Source of the DNA: Candidatus Peribacteria bacterium
Lineage (GTDB): Bacteria; Patescibacteriota; Gracilibacteria; Peribacterales; Peribacteraceae
Reading direction: 5' to 3'
Assembly (NCBI GenBank): GCA_016866875.1
Contig: VGKY01000005.1
Span: forward strand, 1 to 64,000
DNA: 64,000 nucleotides
Position numbers and translations under genes: made by a program. This document shows positions 7,674 to 16,645 of this stretch, one piece after another. A model generated the notes under the pieces. It did not search any database. It saw nothing but the letters and a program-made list of their open reading frames with translations, and was not told the DNA's origin. Numbering within the stretch: the stretch's first letter is position 1; every line of letters starts with the position of its first letter.

Positions 7674-9044
7674 TCAGCGAGCGTCCGTTGGCGCTGTGTA
7701 CTTGTAGACCACGCTCCGAGGCAGCCCCTTGTACGTCGAGAGAATCGGAGAGCGCTCCGCAACTCCATCGGGCCGTCTGATCTCTCGCACCCAGCCGATT
7801 TCCCGCATTCGCAGCTTCTTGCCTGCGGCTCGGAAGTCCTCTGGCTCAGCCCCCGAGAAAAACGGTCCCTCCATGGAAACGGATCGCCCGTCATTCCTTC
7901 CATAGATGTACACGTGGGCGTCATCACCCTCACTCAGAGCCTGGATGAGCATCGGTGCGCCGGTGTCGTTGGTAAACTTCAGATCCTGTTGTCCGTAGTA
8001 CACGGTCGCATCGAGCCCCACCCCCCCTTTCTCGTAGTAGCTCACATACATGCTGTGGCTTCTGCGCGCTCCAATCGGGAGGCCTGCCTGCAGAATCGCC
8101 CTAAACACCGTTGTCGAGACCTGGCAAATTCCTCCGCCGGGCTCCATGATGAGCTCTCCCGCACTGATGACCTTCGCAAGCTTCCATCCGCGTCTCTCGC
8201 TTACAGGCCCGCCGAGCGTTGCGTTGAAGGAAAATTCCGCTCCTGCAGGTACAATGATATTGTGCACGTGATCGTGCAGGGCTTTGCGGACGTTGTAGAC
8301 ACGTCCCGCCGGAGATCCGGCGAAGTTGGAGTAGCCCTCGCCGATGAGGCTGAAGTCCTTCATGTCATACCCTGATGTGTTGCTGATGCCACCGGGTGTC
8401 GGAGTTGCCTGAATATGGACAATGGGATAGCCCTCCCCCAGAGCGGCAGCAATGGAGAGTGCGGCGCGTGCTCTGTCGACGACGTGGCCAGGTTTTGCAA
8501 CTCTGTCAGTGGTAGCTCTGAGGATGCCTTTGTCGTCGCGAACTTCCCGTAGCTCTGCGTCTACCGGTGCAGCAGGTTCTGGCATCTCTCCCCGGGCGAT
8601 CGTTTCGAGGATTTCCCCACTGTCGATCGCTGTCACCACGCGTCCACCGCTTGCACGGGTGCCTACCCATAGTGGGTAGTGCTGCGGGCTCACGTTCCAC
8701 GTGGTATGCAGTGAACCCTCGTCGTCGGAAATCTCTACGCTCAGGGTGCGGGTAAAGAGGGTACTGCGAAGCTCTACTGCCGAGACGACATCCTCCAAAG
8801 GTGCTGCCAGCCCTCGTGCGTGCAAGCGCTTACGCAAACGGAGAGCCACGCGGTTGCTTGGCAGGGAGAGATCGAGACTCTGCTCGGTGTGTGATTGTGT
8901 GAGAATCAGAGACGACCCGAGCATGAATGCCATCGGGTTGTTTCTTGAGGAAGTGTCATGGGTTGCTCGTCTCGAAAGCAGAATACATAACGTTATTCCA
9001 CATACTGCAAGTATACGTGCATGGCGCTTTTCTCGAGTATTCAT
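7674..9044 (-). CDS. VanW family protein
   Basis: The 456-aa protein has a short N-terminal hydrophobic segment, a variable central region, and a C-terminal VanW domain with GEGYSNFAGSPAGRVYNV and GGGICQVSTTVFRA, both hallmarks of the family. VanW proteins are associated with the cell envelope; their biochemical role is not established. A promoter TTGATA-N16-TATAAT at 9060-9087 drives it with a leader of only about 8-9 nt. It heads a run of exported-protein genes. Confidence 0.9.
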   Translation of the reverse strand: MNTREKRHARILAVCGITLCILLSRRATHDTSSRNNPMAFMLGSSLILTQSHTEQSLDLSLPSNRVALRLRKRLHARGLAAPLEDVVSAVELRSTLFTRTLSVEISDDEGSLHTTWNVSPQHYPLWVGTRASGGRVVTAIDSGEILETIARGEMPEPAAPVDAELREVRDDKGILRATTDRVAKPGHVVDRARAALSIAAALGEGYPIVHIQATPTPGGISNTSGYDMKDFSLIGEGYSNFAGSPAGRVYNVRKALHDHVHNIIVPAGAEFSFNATLGGPVSERRGWKLAKVISAGELIMEPGGGICQVSTTVFRAILQAGLPIGARRSHSMYVSYYEKGGVGLDATVYYGQQDLKFTNDTGAPMLIQALSEGDDAHVYIYGRNDGRSVSMEGPFFSGAEPEDFRAAGKKLRMREIGWVREIRRPDGVAERSPILSTYKGLPRSVVYKYTAPTDAR

Positions 9045-9059
9045 ATTGGTGTTATTGTT

Positions 9060-9087
9060 ATTATACTATATTTTACAAAAATATCAA
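9060..9087 (-). promoter_or_regulatory. Promoter of the VanW gene
   Basis: On the minus strand TTGATA (9087-9082) and a perfect TATAAT (9065-9060) are separated by 16 bp. It lies in an AT-rich stretch between divergent sequences. Confidence 0.7.
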
Positions 9088-9122
9088 ATACTCATTCCTC
9101 CCTCTTCTTAGGGGGGCGCTGA

Positions 9123-9437
9123 CTACTTCTTTTGCGAGCTCGATCCGATGGCGACGATCAGGAGAAGCGCTGACAGAAACACGGTCACATTGACGATAAA
9201 CATCGATGCAAAGTGTCGAGCGATCGTTATCTGATCTATCGCGATGAAGACATCGGCAAGCTTATCCATACTCACATTGCGGCCGGCAAGCTCCCGCACC
9301 TGCATGGGTCTACTGTGAATCTGCAGCTGCCCAACGAGGGTGAGGACGGCTATAAGGACAACGCTGCAGACGGCAATGATCGGTGCATACCGCTGGTTGG
9401 CCGCCGCTCCTGAAAGGTATTTCCAAAGCCCGCGCAT
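9123..9437 (-). CDS. Small two-helix membrane protein
   Basis: The protein (104 aa) has membrane helices at about residues 19-36 (IIAVCSVVLIAVLTLV) and 78-98 (MFIVNVTVFLSALLLIVAIG), with a polar loop of about 40 residues between. No family is recognised. The start at 9437 gives a short cytoplasmic basic N-terminus, consistent with the positive-inside rule. Confidence 0.65.
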   Translation of the reverse strand: MRGLWKYLSGAAANQRYAPIIAVCSVVLIAVLTLVGQLQIHSRPMQVRELAGRNVSMDKLADVFIAIDQITIARHFASMFIVNVTVFLSALLLIVAIGSSSQKK

Positions 9438-9478
9438 GGCGCAAGGCTAATTGTCTGTCACTGCTAATGCAAGTCGGA

Positions 9479-9937
9479 CTAGCGCGTCGGGGTCTTAAGG
9501 ACATTGAGACGCTCCGCCTTTCGCACGATCAATCTCCTGCTTGGGCGGTTTGCCATGCGCTCAACGGGGCGAACAGAAGATGCTCGGTCGATGCCTTCGG
9601 AGACGCGGGGGAACACATCCCAGTCGTTGGTGCGTACAGCTCTGCGGTGCGCTGCTGTGAGCATACGACGCACTCTCCTATTTTGTGCTGCAAATACCGT
9701 AGGATTGAGAGGCTCAGACCAGAGATTCCTCCAGGAGCTATATTCCTGTGCCATGCGTTCCTGATAGCGCTTCTGCTCACCTGCAAAGGGGTACTGAGAA
9801 TCAGCAGACTGCGTCCACTCGAGGTCCGCACCGTGACGGATGATCGATGCCTCAGGTTCCATCGCTGGGGCAGAAACGGCGAATGCCGCTGGGGAGATCG
9901 TGAGAGCGAGGAGACTCGACGCAATGACCAGACGCAT
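9479..9937 (-). CDS. Putative secreted protein
   Basis: The start at 9937 gives MRLVIASSLLALTISPAAFA, a good signal peptide with AFA cleavage site. The mature 130 residues are rich in Arg, Gln and Trp and show no known domain. The open frame extends upstream to 10147, but that extension runs through the tRNA-derived repeat and is unlikely to be translated. The gene lies next to the aminotransferase islet. Confidence 0.6.
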   Translation of the reverse strand: MRLVIASSLLALTISPAAFAVSAPAMEPEASIIRHGADLEWTQSADSQYPFAGEQKRYQERMAQEYSSWRNLWSEPLNPTVFAAQNRRVRRMLTAAHRRAVRTNDWDVFPRVSEGIDRASSVRPVERMANRPSRRLIVRKAERLNVLKTPTR

Positions 9938-10050
9938 GGAGTTTTGGGGGAGGGTGGGGGCATAGCGTATCTCTCCCTGACAAATTGTAAAGTTCAATCG
10001 ACGGGTAATGGGGGAGCTGAAAGGAACCGACTTCGCTCTACGGGCTTCGC

Positions 10051-10141
10051 CGGGCAGGCTTAAACACTCGGCCTCCGCAATGCGAAAGGACGCTACGCGT
10101 CCTGGCGGCGATTTCTTTGATGATAGAGCGCTCGCATTCGC
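10051..10141. repeat. tRNA-Ala-derived direct repeat, copy 1
   Basis: This 91-bp unit is about 95% identical to 11748-11837. It contains the 3' half of the local tRNA-Ala in antisense, a perfect hairpin GGACGC-TAC-GCGTCC, and a fragment resembling the tRNA 5' half in the opposite orientation. Similarity extends weakly on both sides (10014-10171), including a second tRNA 3'-end remnant near 10157-10168. Confidence 0.75.
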
Positions 10142-10335
10142 TATCAACGAATCGCTTGGTGGAGCTGAAGGAGCAATTTCGGTTAATCGCTTTCCTTTCC
10201 ATCTCCAGTACTTGCTATCGTAATTTTCTAATACACGTAACCTTTTCTAATGTCGCTCATAGTACGTCCGCATATGATCAACTACGAATCATGGCACGTC
10301 ATCAACTTGAATCTTAAATATGAAACATGTCGTTC
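10142..10335. other. AT-rich gene-free stretch next to the islet
   Basis: Beyond a short tRNA 3'-end remnant the sequence is AT-rich and has no open frame, hairpin or promoter that I can support. Its composition matches the adjacent aminotransferase gene, so it probably entered with it. Confidence 0.4.
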
Positions 10336-11667
10336 TTACGATTTTGACCAAACTTTTTCAAGCTCATCGAAATTTTTACGGAGTTCATCGAAAGGAACTG
10401 CAATGTTTATGCGGGCATAACCAGGCATCCCATGGATCCAATTTCCATTAACATCGTATGCATTCATTTCAATGCCCGCCTGTTCAAACAGACTTTGCAT
10501 GCGCAGTACGTCATTTTTGCTTTCAGCCAATCGAACGCAAATCACAGATGTTGCGTCTGGTACATGTGCCTGTAGCCCAACCCTCTTGAGAGCATCACAG
10601 GCATACTTAGCGTTCTGATTCAGGACAGTATTCAGTGCATCCATGTACTGCCCTCCATTTTCTTTCATGCAATCAATTGCTGTGATGGCCGCTTCATTTG
10701 AGGGCTTTTGTAGTTTGAGGCTAGTGCGGGTCTTTTCATCTGGAACTATTGCCACACTGCAGGGAAACGCCGACGTATTGAAAGCCTTGCCTGTGCCATA
10801 GACCATGGCTGCACTTTTTGCATATCCCTCTCGCTGAGCAATTGTGATCAGTGGAACATGAGACTGCTTGTTCTGTACCTGATCACTCCAGACTTCATCG
10901 GAAATTATTTTCACACCGTGGCGTTTGCAAATTGTCACAATTTGCTGGAGTTCAGTGGGAGAGAATACATACCCATTTGGATTATTTGGATGAGACAAGA
11001 GTAATGCTTTTACATCTCCTTTTTGCGCATCCATTTGGCGAATCATATCTTCAAATTTTGATACATCGAATTTCCATCCTTCATCATTCTCGATCATCGG
11101 AGTCGTGAACAAGGAGCCACATCTCATATGAAGGAATCGTGGATATGTAGGAGTGATAACACCGACGATTGCGTTACCCGAAGGATCGTAGGCATCCAGC
11201 AGTGACTGAATGGTGTCGCTCGCGCTTTCACACACAACAACGGAACTTGCAGGAATTTTATCAGGTGCAAACTCCATACCATGCCGCTCTTGCAGCCAAT
11301 GCTGAAAGGCTGAGCTCGTCGCACGTTCGGTACCTACTGATAGTCGATCTAGCTGCTCTCTCACGTTTCTCCCCCTTCCCGGTGGATCGTCAGCGATATA
11401 ATTGTAAAACCCGTCGGGACAGAAACTTCTCAGATGTATGTCTGCCGCAAATGGTGAAGGCATTAATCTATCGGCTGGAGCGGGCATGCATACGAATCCA
11501 TTATCATTTCTTTTTGCACCCACAAGGGTATTGAAGTACCGATGATTGTACCGAGCAGGATTTTCTGACTCAGCAGAATTGATTACTGGCTCTGTTTGCA
11601 AGAGAGCATCACCAGAATTTTCTGGAGTGTCTGTTTCCCCGATCGGCTTCTGCTCGTTGAGCATCAT
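10336..11667 (-). CDS. PLP-dependent class I/II aminotransferase (MalY/PatB-like)
   Basis: Fold-type I PLP enzyme of about 443 aa. Visible signatures are HPNNPNGYVFS (substrate/PLP loop), IISDEVWSD (Asp that binds the PLP ring nitrogen), and YGTGKAFNTSAFP with the likely Schiff-base Lys. The DEVWSD block and overall order resemble MalY/PatB C-S lyases more than aspartate aminotransferases, but the exact substrate is open. The first 50 residues are extra and low-complexity. Base composition is more AT-rich than its neighbours, and near-identical tRNA-derived repeats flank it, so acquisition by transfer is likely. Confidence 0.88.
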   Translation of the reverse strand: MMLNEQKPIGETDTPENSGDALLQTEPVINSAESENPARYNHRYFNTLVGAKRNDNGFVCMPAPADRLMPSPFAADIHLRSFCPDGFYNYIADDPPGRGRNVREQLDRLSVGTERATSSAFQHWLQERHGMEFAPDKIPASSVVVCESASDTIQSLLDAYDPSGNAIVGVITPTYPRFLHMRCGSLFTTPMIENDEGWKFDVSKFEDMIRQMDAQKGDVKALLLSHPNNPNGYVFSPTELQQIVTICKRHGVKIISDEVWSDQVQNKQSHVPLITIAQREGYAKSAAMVYGTGKAFNTSAFPCSVAIVPDEKTRTSLKLQKPSNEAAITAIDCMKENGGQYMDALNTVLNQNAKYACDALKRVGLQAHVPDATSVICVRLAESKNDVLRMQSLFEQAGIEMNAYDVNGNWIHGMPGYARINIAVPFDELRKNFDELEKVWSKS

Positions 11668-11747
11668 AATATTATACCATATTAAGTCTCATTATGCTTG
11701 CGGCGGCTAATCGACCTAAAGGGACCCAACTTCGCCCTGGGCTACTC

Positions 11748-11837
11748 CGGGCAGGCTTAAACCCTCGGCCTCCGCAATGCGAAGGGACGCTTCGCGTCCT
11801 GGCGGCGATTTTTTGATGATAGAGCGCTCGCATTCGC
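11748..11837. repeat. tRNA-Ala-derived direct repeat, copy 2
   Basis: This is the near-identical partner of 10051-10141, with three substitutions and one 1-nt deletion. The hairpin stem GGACGC/GCGTCC is kept while its loop changes from TAC to TTC. It lies immediately downstream (minus strand) of the intact tRNA-Ala. Confidence 0.75.
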
Positions 11838-11854
11838 TTCTTCCATTTGAGATT

Positions 11855-11930
11855 TGGTGGAGCTGAAGGGACTTAAACCCTCGGCCTCCGCAATGCGAAT
11901 GCGGCGCTCTATCAGCTGAGCTACAGCCCC
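11855..11930 (-). tRNA. tRNA-Ala (anticodon CGC)
   Basis: Complete cloverleaf on the minus strand. Acceptor GGGGCTG/CAGCTCC contains the G3-U70 pair that identifies tRNA-Ala. Anticodon stem CCGCA/TGCGG encloses TTCGCAT. CCA is encoded. The T-loop reads TTTAAGT, so the near-invariant C56 is U. This tRNA is the source of the flanking repeats. Confidence 0.88.
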
Positions 11931-12010
11931 ACGCTGTAAATATAGAGAATGAATGACAGGGGATCGAGCGCAACCTTTTCATTTTGCGCCTCGTGCAAGC
12001 ACTCGGCGGC

Positions 12011-12028
12011 CAGCTGAGCTACAGCCCC
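12011..12028 (-). repeat. Truncated copy of the tRNA-Ala 5' end
   Basis: The first 18 nt of tRNA-Ala (GGGGCTGTAGCTCAGCTG on the minus strand) are repeated upstream of the intact gene and then diverge. It cannot form a tRNA and is best read as a recombination remnant. Confidence 0.7.
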
Positions 12029-12095
12029 ACTTTGTCATTATCAATAGTTCATTTTTAATTTTCAATGCGATTGCTCTGTAATAGAATAGATGCGT

Positions 12096-12171
12096 GGCCC
12101 GGTAGCTCAGTTGGTAGAGCACTCGCCTGAAGAGCGAGGTGTCACCAGTTCGATCCTGGTCTGGGCCACCA
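12096..12171 (+). tRNA. tRNA-Phe (anticodon GAA)
   Basis: Cloverleaf with acceptor GGCCCGG/CTGGGCC, anticodon stem CTCGC/GCGAG around CTGAAGA, T-arm ACCAG TTCGATC CTGGT, and encoded CCA. A TAGAAT -10 box at 12082-12087 leaves 8 nt to the first tRNA base. It ends one base before the convergent obg stop codon. Confidence 0.96.
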
Positions 12172-12172
12172 C

Positions 12173-13489
12173 TTAGAGGTACGTGTCTACTCTGTATGTC
12201 CCGATGTACACGCGCTTGGCGCCATCTCTGAGAGCGCGCTGGATTTCTTTGTGGAGGCCAATTTTCTGTAGGACATCGTTGAAGCGCTCCCTGCCTCCTT
12301 CTGCATGGAAATCCGTCATTGCGGTGAACTGCTGAAGGCGCTCGCCAGAGACATGCAGCTCATCGCCGCTGCGCTTCACGGTGTAGGCGTTCATGCGACG
12401 GGTATCGGATCCTGGTCGGAGAGTGGGAAGAACTTCAGTCTCCGGGGCTTCCTCGGTGAGCTCACTTTGCTTCTGCGATGCTCTCTGTGCAAAGACTACG
12501 CTGAGAAGTGAGCGCAGAAGTTTGTCGACGTCTTTGCCCGTAGCCGAAGAGATGCAGTGCTCCACGGGGACTGATGCGGCCTGCAACTCTGTAGTGATTG
12601 CTGCAAGATCATCCATCGTGAGATCGCACTTGCTGATTGCCACAATCTCCGGCTTGCCGGCGAGGGTGGGGGAGTAGGCCTGAAGCTCGTGGCGAATAGC
12701 GCGGTAGTCCTCCTGAAGAATCTGTACATCGATGGATCCATCCGGCTGGAGAGCTCGTGACAGATCGAGAAGGTGCAGCAGTACGCCACAGCGCTCGATG
12801 TGCCGGAGGAATGCATGACCGAGACCCTTCCCCTCACTTGCGCCCTCGATGAGCCCCGGGACGTCGCAGAGGACGATGCTGCGATCGTCGATGGTCGTCA
12901 CGCCGAGATTGGGCACGAGTGTTGTGAAGGCGTAGTCAGCGATCTTTGGGCGTGCGGCCGATACCGATGCGATGAAGGTGGACTTTCCGACGTTGGGAAA
13001 TCCGATGATCCCCACGTCGGCAACCAGCTTGAGCTCAAGGCGAAGAGCGAGCTTTTGGCCGGGTTCTCCCACTTCGGCGAAGTCGGGCGCCTGCCTTGTG
13101 GAGCTCACAAAGTGGGCATTGCCGTAGCCTCCACGTCCGCCACGCGCGGCAACCAGGCGATCCCCGTGGCGTCGTAGATCAGAGAGCAAAGCTTCCGGAG
13201 TGATGACCTGGGTTCCCGGCGGCACAAGCAACACAAGATCCTCTCCGTTCTTGCCACCACGATTATTGCCAGAGCCTGGCGAGCCGTTCTCTGCGCCAAA
13301 GCGTTTCCGTGCGACGAAGAAGCTCAGGGTATCCGTGTTGTCGTTGGCCTCGATGATCACACTGCCGCCGTCACCTCCATCGCCGCCATCGGGGCCGCCC
13401 ATGGGCTCGTACTTTTCACGGCGCCAGCTCACGCATCCGCGTCCGCCGGTACCTCCTTGCACAGTGATGGTGGCTTCATCGAGAAACAC
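12173..13489 (-). CDS. obg: GTPase Obg/CgtA
   Basis: Obg is an essential GTPase tied to 50S ribosome assembly. The N-terminal Obg fold is Gly-rich (GGDGGDGGSVI). The G domain shows GFPNVGKST (G1), DVPGLIEGASEGKGLGHAFLRH (G3/switch II) and SKCDL in place of NKxD (G4, Asn to Ser). Residues about 375-438 form the C-terminal OCT domain. Length 438 aa fits family members with OCT. The start is GTG at 13489. It is divergent from dnaK. Confidence 0.96.
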   Translation of the reverse strand: MFLDEATITVQGGTGGRGCVSWRREKYEPMGGPDGGDGGDGGSVIIEANDNTDTLSFFVARKRFGAENGSPGSGNNRGGKNGEDLVLLVPPGTQVITPEALLSDLRRHGDRLVAARGGRGGYGNAHFVSSTRQAPDFAEVGEPGQKLALRLELKLVADVGIIGFPNVGKSTFIASVSAARPKIADYAFTTLVPNLGVTTIDDRSIVLCDVPGLIEGASEGKGLGHAFLRHIERCGVLLHLLDLSRALQPDGSIDVQILQEDYRAIRHELQAYSPTLAGKPEIVAISKCDLTMDDLAAITTELQAASVPVEHCISSATGKDVDKLLRSLLSVVFAQRASQKQSELTEEAPETEVLPTLRPGSDTRRMNAYTVKRSGDELHVSGERLQQFTAMTDFHAEGGRERFNDVLQKIGLHKEIQRALRDGAKRVYIGTYRVDTYL

Positions 13490-13546
13490 AATCGAATGGA
13501 GAATGAAGAATGTAGAATTTGCAATCGTAACTCAAGGCTACGGTCC

Positions 13547-13575
13547 TTGACGGAGGGGGATTAGCACTCTAATAT
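13547..13575 (+). promoter_or_regulatory. dnaK promoter
   Basis: TTGACG (13547-13552) and TAATAT (13570-13575) are spaced 17 bp apart. The -10 box lies entirely within the spacer of the CIRCE operator, so repressor binding would block RNA polymerase. The leader to dnaK at 13651 is about 70 nt and AT-rich. Confidence 0.85.
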
Positions 13576-13587
13576 TGAGAGTGACAA
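13561..13587 (+). promoter_or_regulatory. CIRCE operator (HrcA site) for dnaK
   Basis: TTAGCACTC, 9-bp spacer, GAGTGACAA. The left arm is the exact CIRCE consensus; the right arm departs from GAGTGCTAA at two positions. Heat-shock repression of dnaK by HrcA is therefore expected. No hrcA gene lies in the window. Confidence 0.85.
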
Positions 13588-13650
13588 GTCGCTTGTCCGC
13601 CATCCTCATCATAATTCTCCATTCATAATTCTCAATTCACAATCCCCATT

Positions 13651-15540
13651 ATGTCCAAGATTATCGGTATCGACCTCGGAACGACAAACTCCTGCATGGC
13701 TGTCATCGAAGGCGGTGAGCCACAAGTGATTCCCAACAGCGAAGGCAACCGCACGACTCCATCGGTCGTCGCGTTCAAGGAGAGTGGAGAAGTCCTCGTC
13801 GGGGTTGCTGCGAAGCGCCAGGCCGTTACCAATCCCCGCAACACCATCTTCTCCGCCAAGCGTTTCATCGGCAGACGCTACAGCGAGACGAAGGACGAAA
13901 TGAAGAGGATTCCGTTTGAGGTCACCGAGGGCAAAGAGGGGAGAGCTGCGATTACGGTCCAAGGCAAAGATATGCCCCCGCAGGCCGTGAGCGCAAAGGT
14001 CCTCCAGAAGCTCAAGGCAGACGCTGAGGCGTACCTGGGCACAACCGTCGAAAAGGCAGTCATCACTGTCCCTGCGTATTTCGATGATTCGCAGCGCCAG
14101 GCGACGAAAGACGCAGGCCAGATTGCCGGGCTTGAGGTTGTGCGCATCATCAACGAGCCTACTGCTGCAGCACTCGCATACGGTCTCGACAAAGGGCATG
14201 AACAGAAAATCGTCGTCTTCGATCTCGGAGGAGGTACATTCGATGTTTCCATTCTCGAACTCGGCGATGGAGTCTTTGAAGTGGTAGCAACCAACGGCGA
14301 CACCCACCTTGGTGGCGATGACTTCGACCATGCAGTCATCGACTGGATCCTCCAGGAGTTCAAGCGCGAGAGCGGCGTAGACCTGGGAAAGGACCCGATC
14401 GCTCTGCAGCGCCTCAAGGAGGCTGCGGAGAAGGCCAAGATCGAGCTCAGCTCCCAGACGGAAACGGAGATCAGTCTTCCATTCATCACGGCAGACGCCT
14501 CTGGGCCCAAGCATCTGCAGATGAAGCTCAGTCGCGCAAAGCTCGAGTCCCTCGTCTCAGATCTCATCGATCGCACGGTGCAACCGTGTCTGAACGCTCT
14601 CAAGGACGCGAAGCTAAAAAAGGAGGAGATCGACCAGGTCGTCCTCGTCGGAGGGATGACCCGCATGCCTGCCGTAGTCGCCAAGGCGAAGGAACTCTTC
14701 GGGAAGGAGCCCCATAAGGGCGTGAATCCCGACGAGGTCGTCGCCATCGGTGCTGCGGTGCAAGCCGGAGTGCTCGGAGGGGACATCGACAAAGATATCG
14801 TCCTCGTCGACGTCACACCGCTCTCGCTTGGTCTAGAAACCCTCGGGGGCGTTGCAACCCGCGTCATCGATCGCAATACGAAGATTCCGACGAAGAAGAG
14901 TCAGGTCTTCTCTACTGCTGCCGACAATCAGCCATCCGTAGAGATTCACGTGGTACAGGGCGAACGGGAAATGGCCAGCGACAACAAGTCCCTTGGCCGC
15001 TTCATCCTCGATGGCATCGCACCTGCTCCGCGCGGACTGCCGCAAATCGAGGTCTCTTTTGACATCGACGCCAACGGCATCATGCACGTCACTGCGAAGG
15101 ATCTCGGCACGGGAAAGTCCCAGCACATCACTATCCAGGGTTCGACAGGCCTCTCCAAGGAAGAGATCGAGAAGATGCAGAAGGACGCCGAGCTCCATGC
15201 GGATGACGACAAGAAGAAGCGTGCGGCAGTCGATGCGCGCAATGCCGCGGACGCGCTGGTCTTCAATCTGGAGAAGCAGATGCGCGAGTACGACAGCAAG
15301 ATCCCCGACGAGCTCAAGAAGAAGGTTAACACGAAGATTGGCGACCTCAAGGATGTCCTGAAGAAGGAGAACGCGGATACGGAGGAGATCATAAAAGCGA
15401 CGGGGGCACTCGCTTCAGAATCCCAGGAGATCGGCAAGATCATCTATGCCGAGGCCCAGAAGAAGGGAAACGATGACAAGGCAAAGGCCGGCGACGCAAA
15501 AGCCGATGTCGTTGAGGGGGAAGTGGTCGATGACCAGTAA
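13651..15540 (+). CDS. dnaK: Chaperone protein DnaK (Hsp70)
   Basis: ATP-driven chaperone of 629 aa. The nucleotide-binding domain starts with [15 protein letters not shown] and carries [15 protein letters not shown] and the [10 protein letters not shown] signature. The linker is followed by the substrate-binding domain ([14 protein letters not shown]) and an alpha-helical lid. The C-terminus ends GEVVDDQ rather than EEVD, which is normal for bacteria. No dnaJ or grpE is adjacent; dnaK stands alone with its own CIRCE-regulated promoter. Confidence 0.98.
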   Translation: MSKIIGIDLGTTNSCMAVIEGGEPQVIPNSEGNRTTPSVVAFKESGEVLVGVAAKRQAVTNPRNTIFSAKRFIGRRYSETKDEMKRIPFEVTEGKEGRAAITVQGKDMPPQAVSAKVLQKLKADAEAYLGTTVEKAVITVPAYFDDSQRQATKDAGQIAGLEVVRIINEPTAAALAYGLDKGHEQKIVVFDLGGGTFDVSILELGDGVFEVVATNGDTHLGGDDFDHAVIDWILQEFKRESGVDLGKDPIALQRLKEAAEKAKIELSSQTETEISLPFITADASGPKHLQMKLSRAKLESLVSDLIDRTVQPCLNALKDAKLKKEEIDQVVLVGGMTRMPAVVAKAKELFGKEPHKGVNPDEVVAIGAAVQAGVLGGDIDKDIVLVDVTPLSLGLETLGGVATRVIDRNTKIPTKKSQVFSTAADNQPSVEIHVVQGEREMASDNKSLGRFILDGIAPAPRGLPQIEVSFDIDANGIMHVTAKDLGTGKSQHITIQGSTGLSKEEIEKMQKDAELHADDDKKKRAAVDARNAADALVFNLEKQMREYDSKIPDELKKKVNTKIGDLKDVLKKENADTEEIIKATGALASESQEIGKIIYAEAQKKGNDDKAKAGDAKADVVEGEVVDDQ

Positions 15541-15543
15541 GCG

Positions 15544-16551
15544 TCATAACCCTTTGCTGATGTACGCTGCGAGCTCTATGAGGCGATTAGAGTACCCCCA
15601 CTCGTTGTCGTACCAGGAGAAGACCTTCACGAGGGTGCCATTCATGACCTGCGTTAGGGGAGCATCGATGATGGAACTCCGGCAATCCTGGACGAAATCG
15701 CTCAGCACGAGTGGGCGCGTTTCGTAGCCAAGAATGCCACGCATCGCGCCGTTTGCGGCATTCTCAAATGCGGCATTCACAGCCTCAGGCGTCGTGGCTT
15801 TCTTCACAAGTACCGTGAGATCCGTGATGCTTCCGGTGGGTGTTGGAACGCGGATAGCAACGCCACTGAGCTTTCCTGTAAGCTCCGGAATGACTTCGCC
15901 GATCGCTTTTGCCGCGCCCGTACTCGTTGGGACCATGTTCACTGCTGCGGCGCGTGCTCTGCGCAGATCTTTATGGGGCAGATCGAGGAGGTTTTGGTCG
16001 TTGGTGTAGCTGTGGATGGTAGTCATCATGCCATGTTCAATGCTAAACGCGTCATGAAGGACCTTCGCCATCGGTGCCAAGCAGTTCGTGGTGCAGGATG
16101 CATTACTGATCACATGGTGCTTCGTAGAGTCATAGATCTTCTCATTCACACCCATGCAGAGCGTGGCATCCGCCTTGTCCTTGCAGGGCGCTGAGACGAT
16201 CACTTTCTTCGCTCCCGCCTCGAGGTGCAATGCAGCATCATCGCGACTGGTGAAGCGGCCGGTGCACTCGAGCACCAGATCGACCTTGAGCTCCTTATAG
16301 GGAAGTGTTGAGGGGTCCTTACTCGCGGACGTGCGGATCTTTCCATGCTTTGTAGAGAGAACACCATCTTTGTAACACGCCGATCCGCAGTCGAAGTGAC
16401 CGTAGGTGGAGTCAAATTCGAAGAGATGCGCAAGGGTCTCCCCGTCGGTGAGATCATTGATGAGCACCACTTCAAGCTCTGGGTGCTGATCCAGGATGAT
16501 GCGGAGCGCTTGTCGTCCGATACGGCCGAAGCCGTTTATAGCGATATTCAT
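15544..16551 (-). CDS. gapA: Glyceraldehyde-3-phosphate dehydrogenase (NAD-type)
   Basis: Catalyses the phosphorylating oxidation of glyceraldehyde 3-phosphate in glycolysis. The 335-aa protein starts MNIAINGFGRIGRQ (Rossmann glycine motif). LINDLTDGE keeps the Asp that favours NAD, and SNASCTTNCLAP carries the catalytic Cys. ATG at 16551 is preceded by CATAAT at 9 nt spacing; the open frame continues upstream through an AT-rich repeat and that part is not coding. It converges on dnaK with a 3-bp gap. A second, different gap gene lies at 36132. Confidence 0.96.
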   Translation of the reverse strand: MNIAINGFGRIGRQALRIILDQHPELEVVLINDLTDGETLAHLFEFDSTYGHFDCGSACYKDGVLSTKHGKIRTSASKDPSTLPYKELKVDLVLECTGRFTSRDDAALHLEAGAKKVIVSAPCKDKADATLCMGVNEKIYDSTKHHVISNASCTTNCLAPMAKVLHDAFSIEHGMMTTIHSYTNDQNLLDLPHKDLRRARAAAVNMVPTSTGAAKAIGEVIPELTGKLSGVAIRVPTPTGSITDLTVLVKKATTPEAVNAAFENAANGAMRGILGYETRPLVLSDFVQDCRSSIIDAPLTQVMNGTLVKVFSWYDNEWGYSNRLIELAAYISKGL

Positions 16552-16645
16552 AGTGCAGGAATTATGAATGACGAATGGTGAATTAGGAATACTCCTCATG
16601 GTGAAGACTTGCAATTCATCATTCTTCATTGTCCATTCTTCATTC

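Noticed and set aside
9938-10147. Upstream extension of the secreted-protein frame (9479-9937), and the similar small frame at 11716-11982
   Set aside because: Both read through the tRNA-derived repeat and share a peptide only because the DNA repeats. The signal peptide at 9937 marks the true start.
13878-14876. Long open frame antisense to dnaK (332 codons), and a similar one at 13609-14514
   Set aside because: They are shadows of a GC-rich conserved gene: Ser/Arg-rich, no family resemblance, no promoter or RBS, and dnaK is certain on the other strand.
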